From the NCBI GenBank assembly GCA_019638185.1, contig JAHBUH010000007.1, positions 124,001-188,000 of the forward strand: a stretch of DNA of 64,000 bases, read 5' to 3'. The notes beneath the pieces were generated by a model. That model was not told the DNA's origin and did not search any database. It saw only the letters and a list, made by a program, of their open reading frames with translations. Below are positions 8,301 through 16,899 of this stretch, piece by piece. This DNA comes from Leadbetterella sp. GTDB lineage: Bacteria; Bacteroidota; Bacteroidia; Cytophagales; Spirosomataceae. The position numbers and the translations under genes are program-made. The stretch's first letter is position 1. Each line of letters begins with the position of its first letter.

Positions 8301-8936
8301 ATGGAAGAAATCAGCTCTTTCTTCACGTATATCATGAACTCGGAAGAGATCATACAAACGGGCGGGTTACTGGCTATCCTGCTGATCGTGTATATAGAAA
8401 ACGGCTTGTTTTTCGGTTTCTTTTTACCAGGCGACTACCTCCTGTTCCTGACCGGGGTGTTTGTGTCATCGCATCACCTGGACCAACCCATCCTGGTGGT
8501 CCTCCTGGGGGTACTGGCCGCAGCGGTGCTCGGTACCTACACGGGTTATATTTCCGGGCGCTTTTTTGGCGATAAGATCCGGAACAAGAAGGATTCCCTC
8601 TTCTTTAAGCAGAAACACCTGGCCAAAACCGCCAATTACTTTGAAAAATACGGGAACCGTACCCTCATCATTGCACGGTTCCTGCCTATAGTACGCACCT
8701 TCGCCCCTATCCTGGCCGGCCTGGTCCGGATGAATTTTGTGCAATTCAGCATCTATAACATGGTGGGCGGCGCCATTTGGGCTACTACCCTGGTAGGCGG
8801 TGGCTACCTGCTGGGAAACCGCTTCCCCTTCATTATTGATTACGTTCATTACATCATAATTTTCTTCCTGGCCATTACCACGTTTACGGTGATCAAGGGC
8901 TACCTGAATGCGAGGAAGGAGTTCGAGGAGGAGTAG
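8301..8936 (+). CDS. DedA-family (VTT domain) membrane protein
   Basis: A 211-residue integral membrane protein of the DedA/SNARE-associated (VTT) family. These are thought to be proton-coupled transporters or lipid scramblases, including undecaprenyl-phosphate recycling in some members. Family marks are ENGLFFGFFLPGDYLLFLTG near the N-terminus and the conserved ARFLPIVRTFAPILAG with its Arg residues, followed by GGAIWA. It is co-transcribed with the phosphoribosyltransferase (3-base gap). The specific substrate is not predictable. Confidence 0.92.
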   Translation: MEEISSFFTYIMNSEEIIQTGGLLAILLIVYIENGLFFGFFLPGDYLLFLTGVFVSSHHLDQPILVVLLGVLAAAVLGTYTGYISGRFFGDKIRNKKDSLFFKQKHLAKTANYFEKYGNRTLIIARFLPIVRTFAPILAGLVRMNFVQFSIYNMVGGAIWATTLVGGGYLLGNRFPFIIDYVHYIIIFFLAITTFTVIKGYLNARKEFEEE

Positions 8937-8953
8937 TGTGGTGCGTTTTTTAA

Positions 8954-9006
8954 CCACATAGATACATAGAATCTGGAGGTTCGTTTTAATTCTATGATCT
9001 ATGTGG
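8954..9006. repeat. Long inverted repeat between dedA-like gene and rpsG
   Basis: Left arm at 8954-8972 and right arm at 8989-9006 are complementary over 18 positions, starting CCACATAGAT and ending ATCTATGTGG, with one extra base in the left arm and a 16-base loop. It lies between convergent genes and may act as a transcript end for the dedA-like mRNA. Its sequence looks like a dispersed palindrome rather than an ordinary terminator because no T-run follows. Confidence 0.8.
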
Positions 9007-9010
9007 CCAC

Positions 9011-9038
9011 AAAAAAAGAGCTCCCGGATGGAAGCTCT
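9011..9038 (-). terminator. Intrinsic terminator of the rpsL-rpsG operon
   Basis: Read on the minus strand: stem AGAGCTTCC / GGGAGCTCT (one G-U pair) with a 4-base loop, followed by a run of T (complement of the A-run at 9011-9017). It starts 24 bases after the rpsG stop and shows that transcription ends here, with no fusA downstream. Confidence 0.88.
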
Positions 9039-9061
9039 CTTCATAATCTCTGGTGTACCGA

Positions 9062-9529
9062 TTACAGCCTGAAGTGCGAGAATGCCTTGTTGGCATCCGC
9101 CATTCTGTGGGTATCGTCTTTCTTCTTCACAGAAGCACCTTCGCCTTTGGAAGCGGCTACGATCTCTCCTGCCAGACGTTCGGTCATGGTTTTCTCGCCA
9201 CGCTTACGTGCGTAACCGATCATCCATTTCATACCCAGCGACTGCTTACGCTCAGCTCTTACCTCGGTAGGAACCTGGAACGTGGCACCACCCACTCTAC
9301 GGCTTTTTACTTCCACAGAAGGCATAACGTTACTTAAAGCCTTTTTCCAGACCTCAAGACCGTTTTCACTGGTTCTTTTTTCCACAATCTCTAACGCACC
9401 GTAAAAAATACTGTAAGCCAGTGATTTTTTCCCGTCATACATCAGGTTGTTAACAAACTTGGTTACGGTCACATCCCTGAACTTGGGATCAGGTAGCACG
9501 TAACGCTTTTTGGGTTTTGCTTTTCTCAT
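9062..9529 (-). CDS. rpsG: 30S ribosomal protein S7
   Basis: A 155-residue S7 protein, which nucleates assembly of the head of the 30S subunit on 16S rRNA. It opens with the usual basic [17 protein letters not shown] and contains [20 protein letters not shown] and [20 protein letters not shown], all S7 signatures. It follows rpsL by about 100 bases on the same strand. In most bacteria fusA comes next; here a terminator follows and the next gene is convergent. Confidence 0.98.
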   Translation of the reverse strand: MRKAKPKKRYVLPDPKFRDVTVTKFVNNLMYDGKKSLAYSIFYGALEIVEKRTSENGLEVWKKALSNVMPSVEVKSRRVGGATFQVPTEVRAERKQSLGMKWMIGYARKRGEKTMTERLAGEIVAASKGEGASVKKKDDTHRMADANKAFSHFRL

Positions 9530-9631
9530 TTCTTAAATCTTTTAAGAAGGTTTCGTTTAACGATTTAAACTAATTCACATTCGGTAAAAACTGAATATTA
9601 CTTCCCTATATGTCTATTGACTAATAAAGAA

Positions 9632-10045
9632 TTACTTTTTCTTACCTTTTGTAGGAGCTGCGGCCACCTGACCCGGCTTAGGACGCTTGGCACCATACTT
9701 GGAACGACTTTGCTTACGGTTATTCACACCGGCTGTATCCAGTGCCCCGCGAACGATGTGGTAACGTACACCCGGAAGGTCTTTTACCCGGCCGCCTCTG
9801 ATCAGTACGATCGAGTGCTCCTGCAGGTTATGACCTTCGCCAGGGATATAGGCGTTAACCTCCTTTTGGTTGGTTAAACGTACACGGGCTACTTTTCTCA
9901 AAGCCGAGTTAGGCTTCTTAGGAGTAGTTGTGTACACGCGCGTACATACACCACGACGCTGAGGACACGAATCCAATGCCGGAGACTTCGAATTGTACTG
10001 TAAGGTCTCTCTTCCTTTTCTTACTAACTGCTGTATAGTAGGCAT
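9632..10045 (-). CDS. rpsL: 30S ribosomal protein S12
   Basis: A 137-residue S12 protein of the decoding centre. The segments [14 protein letters not shown] and [13 protein letters not shown] are present with Lys at the positions where streptomycin-resistance changes occur, so the protein looks wild type there. It has a Lys-rich C-terminal tail. A perfect -7 box (TATCTTTG) lies about 55 bases upstream, leaving an AT-rich leader. Confidence 0.98.
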   Translation of the reverse strand: MPTIQQLVRKGRETLQYNSKSPALDSCPQRRGVCTRVYTTTPKKPNSALRKVARVRLTNQKEVNAYIPGEGHNLQEHSIVLIRGGRVKDLPGVRYHIVRGALDTAGVNNRKQSRSKYGAKRPKPGQVAAAPTKGKKK

Positions 10046-10099
10046 TGTAAAGTGTTAAAAATTAATTAATTAAAATATATTACCCCATTTTTGGGACTG

Positions 10100-10107
10100 C
10101 AAAGATA
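10100..10107 (-). promoter_or_regulatory. -7 promoter box for rpsL-rpsG
   Basis: The minus strand reads TATCTTTGCAG, a perfect TAnnTTTG match. Transcription would start about 10093, giving a leader of roughly 48 bases before the S12 start. Confidence 0.6.
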
Positions 10108-10210
10108 GTAGTTTTTATTTAATAATGAAACCATTACCTCAAAATTATCCGATTTCCGGCACCGGATGATAATGTTCCTTCTTTTATTCGTAAGTCTGCC
10201 CGATCCTCAC

Positions 10211-10218
10211 TATTTTTG
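10211..10218 (+). promoter_or_regulatory. -7 promoter box for the SDR-FAH-DUF2130 operon
   Basis: TATTTTTG matches TAnnTTTG perfectly and ends 21 bases before the ATG at 10240. Confidence 0.5.
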
Positions 10219-10239
10219 ATACCCATTTAACAGTTAACC

Positions 10240-11013
10240 ATGTACAATCTGAAGCAAAAAGTGGCCATTGTGACCGGCGGAGCCAGCGGCATTGGCCTTG
10301 AAATCTCCCGTACACTGGCCCGGAACGGCGCCATAGTGCATATTTTTGAAGTAAACCCTGACCTCGCCGAACGGGAAGCTGACCTGATCAACGCTAACGG
10401 CGGAGTGGCGTATGCCCACCGGGTAGACGTGTCCCGCCAGGAAGAGGTGATGAAAAAGGTAGCCAAGATAAATGACCTCCACCCCATCAGCATCCTTGTT
10501 AATAACGCCGGCATATCGCATATCGGTACGGTGGAAAGCACTACCGAGGCGGACCTGGACAAGGTTTATAACGTAAACATTAAGGGCGCCTATAACTGCC
10601 TCCACGCCGTCATCCCCTTCATGAAGGAAAACGGCGGCGGGGTGATCGTGAATATGGCGTCTATAGCCGCTTCCGTAGGGCTGTCTGACCGCTTTGCCTA
10701 TTCCATGAGCAAGGGCGCCATCCGCGCCATTACCTTCCAGGTGGCCCGGGATTACCTGGCTTTTAATATTCGCTGCAACTGTATCTCCCCTGCCCGGGTG
10801 CATACGCCGTTTGTAGACGGGTTCCTTAAAAAAGCCTACCCCGGAAAAGAATCGGAAATGTTTGAAAACCTTTCCAAAACCCAGCCCATCGGCCGGATGG
10901 GAAAACCGGAGGAGATCGCCGCACTTACGGCTTTCCTGGTTTCGGATCAGGCCGGCTTCATCACCGGATCGGATTATCCGATCGACGGAGGATTTATAAC
11001 CTTAAATAATTAA
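10240..11013 (+). CDS. Short-chain dehydrogenase/reductase, possible 2-keto-3-deoxy-aldonate dehydrogenase
   Basis: A 257-residue classical SDR. It has the NAD(P) motif TGGASGIG (residues 12-19), NNAG, and a catalytic set Ser, Tyr, Lys in IAASVGLSDRFAYSMSK, and it ends with the usual DGGF. An FAH-family hydrolase gene follows by 12 bases. SDR plus FAH hydrolase is the last pair of enzymes in the oxidative (non-phosphorylated) L-fucose and L-rhamnose routes, in which the SDR oxidises C4 of the 2-keto-3-deoxy sugar acid and the hydrolase cleaves the product. That assignment is inferred from pairing; other alcohol substrates are possible. Confidence 0.85.
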   Translation: MYNLKQKVAIVTGGASGIGLEISRTLARNGAIVHIFEVNPDLAEREADLINANGGVAYAHRVDVSRQEEVMKKVAKINDLHPISILVNNAGISHIGTVESTTEADLDKVYNVNIKGAYNCLHAVIPFMKENGGGVIVNMASIAASVGLSDRFAYSMSKGAIRAITFQVARDYLAFNIRCNCISPARVHTPFVDGFLKKAYPGKESEMFENLSKTQPIGRMGKPEEIAALTAFLVSDQAGFITGSDYPIDGGFITLNN

Positions 11014-11025
11014 CAAAGTATCTAA

Positions 11026-11877
11026 ATGAAATTAATACGTTTTGAGCAGGAAGGAAAAGTAAAACCGGGCATCATCAGCCCGGACGGCCGCTGGCTGGAT
11101 GTTTCGGCCTTCGGTGAAGATTATAACGAAGATTTTTTCACCCATGACGGGCCCGGGCGCCTGAGCGAATGGCTGAAAACAGCCCAATGCCCCGAAGTAT
11201 CTCAGGATACCCGCCTCGATTCCTGCGTGGCGCGCCCCTCCAAGATCATCTGCATAGGGCTGAACTACGCCAAACACGCTGCTGAAACCGGTGCCGCCAT
11301 CCCTAAAGAGCCCGTAGTGTTTTTCAAATCCACCACGGCCCTGTGCGGCCCGAATGACGAGGTGGTTATCCCGAGAAATTCCGTAAAAACCGACTGGGAG
11401 GTGGAACTGGCCGTAGTGATCGGCAAAAGAGCCAGCTATGTGGATGCCGATGACGCCCTGGATTATGTGGCCGGCTACTGTACCCATAACGACTACTCGG
11501 AGCGGGAGTACCAGCTGGAACGCGGCGGCCAATGGGTAAAAGGAAAATCAGCCGACACTTTTGCGCCCCTGGGGCCCTTCATGGCCACTAAAGACGAGAT
11601 AGCCGACCCCCATAACCTGAACCTCTGGCTGAAAGTAAACGGGGAAAAGCTCCAGGATTCCAACACCAGCGATTTTATTTTCAATATTCCTTACGTGATA
11701 GAACACCTCACCCAGTTTATGACCCTCCTGCCCGGCGATGTGATCTCTACCGGCACCCCTGCAGGCGTAGGCCTGGGCTTTAATCCGCCTCGCTACCTGA
11801 AACCGGGCGATGTGGTGGAACTGGGCATTGAAGGGCTCGGAGAACAGCGGCAGACAGCAGTAGCATATAAAGGATAA
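11026..11877 (+). CDS. Fumarylacetoacetate hydrolase family protein, possible 2,4-diketo-3-deoxy-aldonate hydrolase
   Basis: A 283-residue FAH-fold enzyme, a metal-dependent C-C hydrolase. The core KIICIGLNYAKHAAE, the metal-binding acidic set in DWEVELAVVIG and CTHNDYSERE, and the C-terminal LLPGDVISTGTPAGVG are all present. Proteins of this type are often labelled ureidoglycolate lyase, but the SDR gene 12 bases upstream favours cleavage of a 2,4-diketo-3-deoxy sugar acid to pyruvate and a smaller acid. There is no signal peptide. A DUF2130 gene starts 10 bases after the stop. Confidence 0.88.
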   Translation: MKLIRFEQEGKVKPGIISPDGRWLDVSAFGEDYNEDFFTHDGPGRLSEWLKTAQCPEVSQDTRLDSCVARPSKIICIGLNYAKHAAETGAAIPKEPVVFFKSTTALCGPNDEVVIPRNSVKTDWEVELAVVIGKRASYVDADDALDYVAGYCTHNDYSEREYQLERGGQWVKGKSADTFAPLGPFMATKDEIADPHNLNLWLKVNGEKLQDSNTSDFIFNIPYVIEHLTQFMTLLPGDVISTGTPAGVGLGFNPPRYLKPGDVVELGIEGLGEQRQTAVAYKG

Positions 11878-11887
11878 ACTCTCGGGA

Positions 11888-13102
11888 ATGAACACCACAA
11901 CCTGTCCAAATTGCGGGCATAAATTTGATGCTGGCGAAGCCATGCAGAAACACCTGGAGATTGAGCTGAAAAAGAATATGGAGCTCAGGGAGAAGGAATA
12001 TGCCCTCCGGATGGACGAGTTAAAGAAAAGACTGGACGCTGAAAAAAAGGAATTTGAGATCAGCGAAAAGAAAAAGCTCTGGGCCGTGGCGCTTTCGGAA
12101 GCGCAAAAACGCATGGAAGAGAAAAATGCAGCCGAACTGACGGCCCTGAAGCAGGATAACGAGGCCAAGCAAAAAGAGATCCTCAAAAACCGTGAAAAAG
12201 AAATTGAGCTTTTAAGACGGGAACAGGAGCTAAAGAGCCAGCAGGAGCTGATGAAGGTTCAGATTCAGAAAGAGCTGATCGAAAAGACCGCCCAGATAGA
12301 AGAAGCCGCCAAAAAGAAGAAAGACGAAGAGTTTGAGCTGACGCGACGCGAGTTTGAGAAAAAACTGGAAGATCAGAAAAACCTGATCAATGAAATGAAG
12401 CGAAAGGCCGAACAGGGCTCCACCCAGCTCCAGGGCGAGGTCCAGGAGCTGGCGCTGGAGGAAATCCTCCGGCGGGCCTTTGTGTATGACACCGTGGAGG
12501 AAGTAGGGAAAGGTATCCGGGGCGCTGACGCCATCCAGACGGTGATTAACGAGTTCGGCCAGGTCTGCGGGAAGATCGTCTTTGAGAGTAAACGTACCCA
12601 GAACTGGCAGGATGCCTGGATAGATAAGCTGAAAGACGACCAAAGAGCCCTGGGAGCGGAAATAGCCGTGCTGGTCAGCCAGGTCATGCCCAAAGACATG
12701 GACCGGTTTGGCCAGCGCGATGGCATCTGGATCTGTAATTACCAGGAAGTAATAAGCGTGGTATTTGTGCTGCGCCAGATCCTGGTGCGCTCCCAAAACG
12801 CGCGGGCCATCCAGGAAAATAAAACCGACAAGATGGGACTGCTCTATAACTACCTGACCGGCACGCAGTTCCGCCAGCAGCTGGAGGCCATCGTGGAAGG
12901 CTTCAGCAGCATGAAAACCGAGCTGGAGCGTGAAAAACGGGCCATGAAGAAAATCTGGAAAGAACGCGAAGTGCAGATCGAAAAAGTGATCGATAACACC
13001 ATTGATATGTACGGCTCCATCAAGGGCATCGCCGGTAACGCCATTGCCCCCATCCAGCCGCTGGAGCTGGAGGGAGGAGGTGAGGAGGAGCTGTTGGAGT
13101 GA
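11888..13102 (+). CDS. DUF2130 family coiled-coil protein
   Basis: A 404-residue protein. It starts with a short zinc-ribbon-like CPNCGHKF, followed by a long charged coiled coil (about 25-180) and a C-terminal DUF2130 domain with FESKRTQNWQDAWIDKLK and AVLVSQVMPKDMDRFGQRDG. The C-terminal core recalls nuclease-type folds in its ordered acidic and basic residues, but no activity is established that I can cite. It is third in a unit with SDR and FAH genes, 10 bases downstream, although no functional link to them is evident. Confidence 0.9.
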   Translation: MNTTTCPNCGHKFDAGEAMQKHLEIELKKNMELREKEYALRMDELKKRLDAEKKEFEISEKKKLWAVALSEAQKRMEEKNAAELTALKQDNEAKQKEILKNREKEIELLRREQELKSQQELMKVQIQKELIEKTAQIEEAAKKKKDEEFELTRREFEKKLEDQKNLINEMKRKAEQGSTQLQGEVQELALEEILRRAFVYDTVEEVGKGIRGADAIQTVINEFGQVCGKIVFESKRTQNWQDAWIDKLKDDQRALGAEIAVLVSQVMPKDMDRFGQRDGIWICNYQEVISVVFVLRQILVRSQNARAIQENKTDKMGLLYNYLTGTQFRQQLEAIVEGFSSMKTELEREKRAMKKIWKEREVQIEKVIDNTIDMYGSIKGIAGNAIAPIQPLELEGGGEEELLE

Positions 13103-13104
13103 TA

Positions 13105-14133
13105 TTAATCCACCCCTCCGTACTCCACCACCTTCGCCTTCGCTTCCAGCATCACCCCTTCGTATTCCCGGCGTACCCATTCCAGGGTTTCCAGGATTTC
13201 ATCGAGGTTCATGCTTTGTACCAGCTTCATGCGGTGTTCTTTGAAGTCAGGCAGGCCTTTGAAATAGTTGGAATAATGGCGCCGCATTTCCAGGATGCCA
13301 AGGGTCTCCCCTTTCCATTCTACGGAGAAGCGGAGGTGCTGAACGGCGGCGTTTACCCGCTGGTTCATGTCCGGGGCCGCCAGGTGCTCGCCGGTCCGGA
13401 AGTAGTGTTTGATCTCGTTAAAAATCCAGGGGTAGCCTATGGCCGCGCGGCCTATCATGATGCCGTCTATCCCGAAGCGATTCCGGTATTCCAGTGCCTT
13501 TTCAGGGCTGTCAATGTCGCCGTTACCGAAAATGGGGATCCGGATCCGGGGATTTTCCTTTACTTTGGCGATCAGCCGCCAGTCGGCTTCCCCTTTATAC
13601 AACTGCGCCCGGGTACGGCCGTGGATGGTCAGGGCCTGAATGCCTACATCCTGGAGCCTCTCGGCTACTTCTTCAATGTTTTTAGTGGTATCATCCCAGC
13701 CCAGGCGGGTTTTGACGGTTACGGGCAGGTGAGTAGCTTTCACTACGGCAGAGGTCATGGCGGCCATCAGGGGGATATCCTGCAGCAGCGCCGCACCGGC
13801 TCCCCTGCAGGCCACTTTCTTCACGGGGCAGCCGTAGTTGATATCGATAAGGTCAGGATTTACCGTCGTGGAAATGCGGGTACACTCGGCCATGGTGTCC
13901 ACGTCCGAGCCGAACAGCTGCACGCCGATGGGCCGCTCATACGGGAAAATATCCAGCTTCCGCACGCTTTTAGCCGCATTCCGGATCAGCCCTTCCGAAG
14001 ACACAAACTCGGTGTACATCATATCCGCGCCGTTTTCCTTGCACACCTGCCGGAAGGGAGGGTCACTCACGTCTTCCATGGGGGCCAGGAGCAGCGGAAA
14101 TTCTCCTAATTCTATATTTCCGATCTTAACCAT
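13105..14133 (-). CDS. dusB: tRNA-dihydrouridine synthase, DusB type
   Basis: A flavoenzyme that reduces uridines in the D-loop of tRNA. From the ATG at 14133 the protein has 342 residues and begins MVKIGNIELGEFPLLLAPME, the normal DusB N-terminus. A longer in-frame extension to 14193 has no conservation and is rejected. Marks include the FMN-site LAPMEDVSDPPFR, the catalytic-Cys segment INYGCPVKKVACRGAGA, VKTRLGW, IHGRTR and IPIFGNGDI. It is convergent with the DUF2130 gene, with only 2 bases between the stops. Confidence 0.95.
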   Translation of the reverse strand: MVKIGNIELGEFPLLLAPMEDVSDPPFRQVCKENGADMMYTEFVSSEGLIRNAAKSVRKLDIFPYERPIGVQLFGSDVDTMAECTRISTTVNPDLIDINYGCPVKKVACRGAGAALLQDIPLMAAMTSAVVKATHLPVTVKTRLGWDDTTKNIEEVAERLQDVGIQALTIHGRTRAQLYKGEADWRLIAKVKENPRIRIPIFGNGDIDSPEKALEYRNRFGIDGIMIGRAAIGYPWIFNEIKHYFRTGEHLAAPDMNQRVNAAVQHLRFSVEWKGETLGILEMRRHYSNYFKGLPDFKEHRMKLVQSMNLDEILETLEWVRREYEGVMLEAKAKVVEYGGVD

Positions 14134-14246
14134 ACTGCAAAAATAATTCATTTCTAAGGGATAAAGTTCGAAAAGCCCTGAAAATACCCGCATTTGCCAT
14201 CATATCGTATATCTTTACACGTTTTAATACCATACGTTCCGATACC

Positions 14247-15281
14247 ATGAAGAGACTCGCTTACTTCCTGTTGTTCCTGGCCTTTTCCTGCAAGGAAACG
14301 AAGGTGGTGGTTCCTGATACTTTTCTGACGTTCCGGGCGAACGGGGAAGCGGCCCAGGTGGATAACGATGGGCTTTTCATTACACTGAAGCTGGGTGAAG
14401 ACGCCCTCCCGAGCGCCCTGAAGGTAGATTTCACGGCCACCGGCCAGGCTACAGCGGAGATCGGCGGCATACCGCTTACACCGGGCAGCACGGCGGATCT
14501 GTCGGCCTTCAATGAGGTGGTGCTGAAGTCGGCCGATGGCCGTACCCGCACCTACACCCTGCGGAAATCTTCGGTGTTTGAAGAATACGGGATGGGCAAA
14601 ATCCAGGAAAAGTCCGGCAGCCTGAACCGCAATTATTCTTTCTATCTGGACCAGTACGGAACCGGCACTTGGCAGTACATTAACTGCGGTCCCACGGTGG
14701 TGACCATGGCCCTGCGGTGGAGCGATTCCACTTTCCAGCGGGCCGTGACTGACGCCCGCGCCACGTTCCATCCGGAAGGCGGCTGGTGGTATACCAATGA
14801 CATATATGATTATCTCCGGAAATTCGGGGTTACGCCGGCTTATTCTTCCCTGGCGGCTTCACTGAGCGTGGAAGAATACCAGGCAAAACTGGCCCGGATC
14901 CTGGATAACGGTAACCTGGCCATCGTGTGCCTGGATATGTATTATGTCAGGGAGAACCCCGTTCCCATGGAAAGGACCCACCGGTTTTATACGGCTGGCA
15001 GCAAAGACTGGGGCCATTTTCTGCTGGTGAAAGGTTATAAGGTGATTGACGGGAAAATGTGGCTGGAGGTCCACGATCCGTATTCCATTGATAAAAAATA
15101 TACCAGTGGCCAGCTCAAAGGGGAGCGCCGTTATTATGACCCCGCTGATATCAAAACAGCCACCGATATCTGGTGGCCGTATGCTATTGTGGTTCCCCGC
15201 AAAAACAGCGGCACCAGTGCCCGCTTCAGAACAGAGGAAAGCCGGGTTCCGGCTCAGAAAGGAAGGGGCTTTTTCAGGTAA
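14247..15281 (+). CDS. Lipoprotein with C39-like cysteine peptidase domain
   Basis: A 344-residue protein with a lipoprotein signal (LAFSC, Cys15), a beta-rich N-terminal domain (about 22-105) and a C39-like papain-fold domain (about 125-310). The catalytic set is visible: Cys147 in YINCGPTVV, His257 in DWGHFLLVKGY and Asp277 in HDPYS. Bacterial C39-like proteins outside ABC transporters cleave peptides or are inactive binders. It should sit on a membrane facing the periplasm or outside. The last 28 bases overlap the convergent DUF3298 gene. There is no bacteriocin or ABC transporter gene near it. Confidence 0.82.
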   Translation: MKRLAYFLLFLAFSCKETKVVVPDTFLTFRANGEAAQVDNDGLFITLKLGEDALPSALKVDFTATGQATAEIGGIPLTPGSTADLSAFNEVVLKSADGRTRTYTLRKSSVFEEYGMGKIQEKSGSLNRNYSFYLDQYGTGTWQYINCGPTVVTMALRWSDSTFQRAVTDARATFHPEGGWWYTNDIYDYLRKFGVTPAYSSLAASLSVEEYQAKLARILDNGNLAIVCLDMYYVRENPVPMERTHRFYTAGSKDWGHFLLVKGYKVIDGKMWLEVHDPYSIDKKYTSGQLKGERRYYDPADIKTATDIWWPYAIVVPRKNSGTSARFRTEESRVPAQKGRGFFR

Positions 15282-16027
15282 GGGCGGAGATCTTCCCAGC
15301 TGAGGGTGATGTGCGTTATACCGGCGGCACCCGGCGCTATGGTATACTTATCAAAATAAAAGGTAAGGCCCCGGTCTTCCACCACGAAATTCTGAAAATT
15401 AGACCCAAAGAAGAAACCATCGCACTGGCATTTCTCCTTGTCCAGCGTTACGCCGTCAGGCTTCAGGTAGGCGAGGCCCAGGCCGGGCTCCACAAAATCC
15501 TTAAAGAAAAGGGTGGTATCAGACAGCGCCCGTTCCGCCAGCACCCGTGACAGCCGGATATCTTTATGGGCCGAGAAATCCAGGATCTCTTCGATCTTCA
15601 CCTGCCGCTTATCCTTGCTGAAGCAATAGCTATTTACGAAGGTATTGCCATTGGCACCGCCTGTATATTCATAGGTGGTGAAGAGGTAAGAGACGGTTCC
15701 GAGGCTGTCGGCAGGAAAGCGTTCAAAGCCCATGTCAAAGGTGTACCGTATCTCTGCCCGGTCCGGAAAAGCCCGGGTTACTTTACGTTCCTCCTCATAC
15801 ACGGGTCCGCCCACCTTCCATTCTTCTTTTTTGGCCTGGTAACGATCCATCACAAAGGCCCGCATGGCCTGCTCTTTATCCCGGTTTTCTTCCGGATATT
15901 CCACGGAAATTGAATAAAATGAGGTGGAATCCGCTAAAACGGCCTTCCTTTCGGTGACAGAGCCTCCTGACATGCATTTCTGCATAAAAAGTACGAGGCC
16001 TATACACAGCGCTATGGATTTATACAT
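15254..16027 (-). CDS. DUF3298 domain protein (RsiV-like), exported
   Basis: A 257-residue protein with a hydrophobic N-terminal leader (residues 4-15) and an adjacent Cys18 that lacks a good lipobox, so lipidation is uncertain. The middle part (about 30-150) resembles the DUF4163 region, and the C-terminal part (about 160-250, with LTFYFDKYTIAPGAAGITHI) resembles DUF3298, the pair found in RsiV-type anti-sigma factors and many exported Bacteroidota proteins. No sigma factor is adjacent. Its 3' end overlaps the C39-like gene by 28 bases on the other strand. Confidence 0.8.
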   Translation of the reverse strand: MYKSIALCIGLVLFMQKCMSGGSVTERKAVLADSTSFYSISVEYPEENRDKEQAMRAFVMDRYQAKKEEWKVGGPVYEEERKVTRAFPDRAEIRYTFDMGFERFPADSLGTVSYLFTTYEYTGGANGNTFVNSYCFSKDKRQVKIEEILDFSAHKDIRLSRVLAERALSDTTLFFKDFVEPGLGLAYLKPDGVTLDKEKCQCDGFFFGSNFQNFVVEDRGLTFYFDKYTIAPGAAGITHITLSWEDLRPYLKKPLPF

Positions 16028-16076
16028 GAATTTCCTTTGTTTATATAGGCAACGTCCGCTTTTGCCGCAAATTGTA

Positions 16077-16898
16077 TCACCAGTTCTTTACCAACTCATT
16101 AATCCGGTCCAGCAGGATCTTCGTCTGGGGCCCGATTTTCCCGTTGCCGATCACATATTTATCAATGCCGGTAATGGGCAATACCCGTTTCGTGGTGCTC
16201 GTAGTAAAGACCTCCTCGGCGTTCAGGGTTTCCTGCAGGGTCACCGGGCGTACCTCAATACTGAAATCGGGCTGGGCCAGCTGTAGCACGGTCTTGCGGG
16301 TGATCCCCTCCAGGATATCATCCATGGGCGTGATCAGCCGGCCGTTTTTAAAGATGAAAACATTACTGCGGCTGAGCTCGCTGATGTAACCGTCCTTATG
16401 AAACAGTACATCGGATACGCCTTTCCGTTCAAAATCCTGGCGGAGGATCAGCAAATGTTTGTAGTCGATGCTTTTCAGCATAGGCATATCCCGCACATAA
16501 TTGTAGGTCATCACTTTGATCCCGTTTTCATGCTCCCCGGGCTTATCGTGATGGAGGTCTTCCGTGACGATGATGAGATTAGGGGTGTGCATAGAGATCG
16601 AGTCATCAGTAAAGCCACCCGTCAGCAGGAAGCGGAATGCGCAGTCCTGTCCGCCCTGCAGGGCAAAGAGCTCCTCCACCACCTGGCGGGTCTGGTCTTT
16701 GGTCAGGGGGCAGGGTATTCTCAGGATCCGGGCTGAGCGCTCAAAGCGCTCCCAGTACCAGTCCCACTGAAAGGGGCGCCCGTTATAGGTCTGGAAATAA
16801 TCGAAGAGTCCATAGCCTCTGAGGACTCCCAGGTCATTAAAGTGAAAGCGGGCGGAGGGTACGTCCGTGATGGTTCCATTTAGCCAGCAGTGATGCAT
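16077..16898 (-). CDS. Class IV aminotransferase (branched-chain or aminodeoxychorismate lyase-like)
   Basis: A 273-residue fold-type IV PLP enzyme. The likely PLP lysine is Lys147 in SIDYKHLLIL, and ISELSRSNVFIF and ILEGITRKTVL are family segments. It could be a branched-chain or D-amino-acid aminotransferase or a 4-amino-4-deoxychorismate lyase (PabC); the sequence does not decide. The start codon lies 1 base after the stop of ettA, so the two genes are co-transcribed and probably translationally coupled. Confidence 0.88.
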   Translation of the reverse strand: MHHCWLNGTITDVPSARFHFNDLGVLRGYGLFDYFQTYNGRPFQWDWYWERFERSARILRIPCPLTKDQTRQVVEELFALQGGQDCAFRFLLTGGFTDDSISMHTPNLIIVTEDLHHDKPGEHENGIKVMTYNYVRDMPMLKSIDYKHLLILRQDFERKGVSDVLFHKDGYISELSRSNVFIFKNGRLITPMDDILEGITRKTVLQLAQPDFSIEVRPVTLQETLNAEEVFTTSTTKRVLPITGIDKYVIGNGKIGPQTKILLDRINELVKNW

Positions 16899-16899
16899 T

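Noticed and set aside
12230-13180. A 316-codon open frame on the minus strand
   Set aside because: It is antisense to the DUF2130 gene and rich in Leu, His and Phe in the manner of a complement of helical coding DNA.
13099-14109. A 336-codon open frame on the plus strand
   Set aside because: It is antisense to dusB over nearly its whole length, and dusB has all family motifs. Long antisense frames are common at this base composition.
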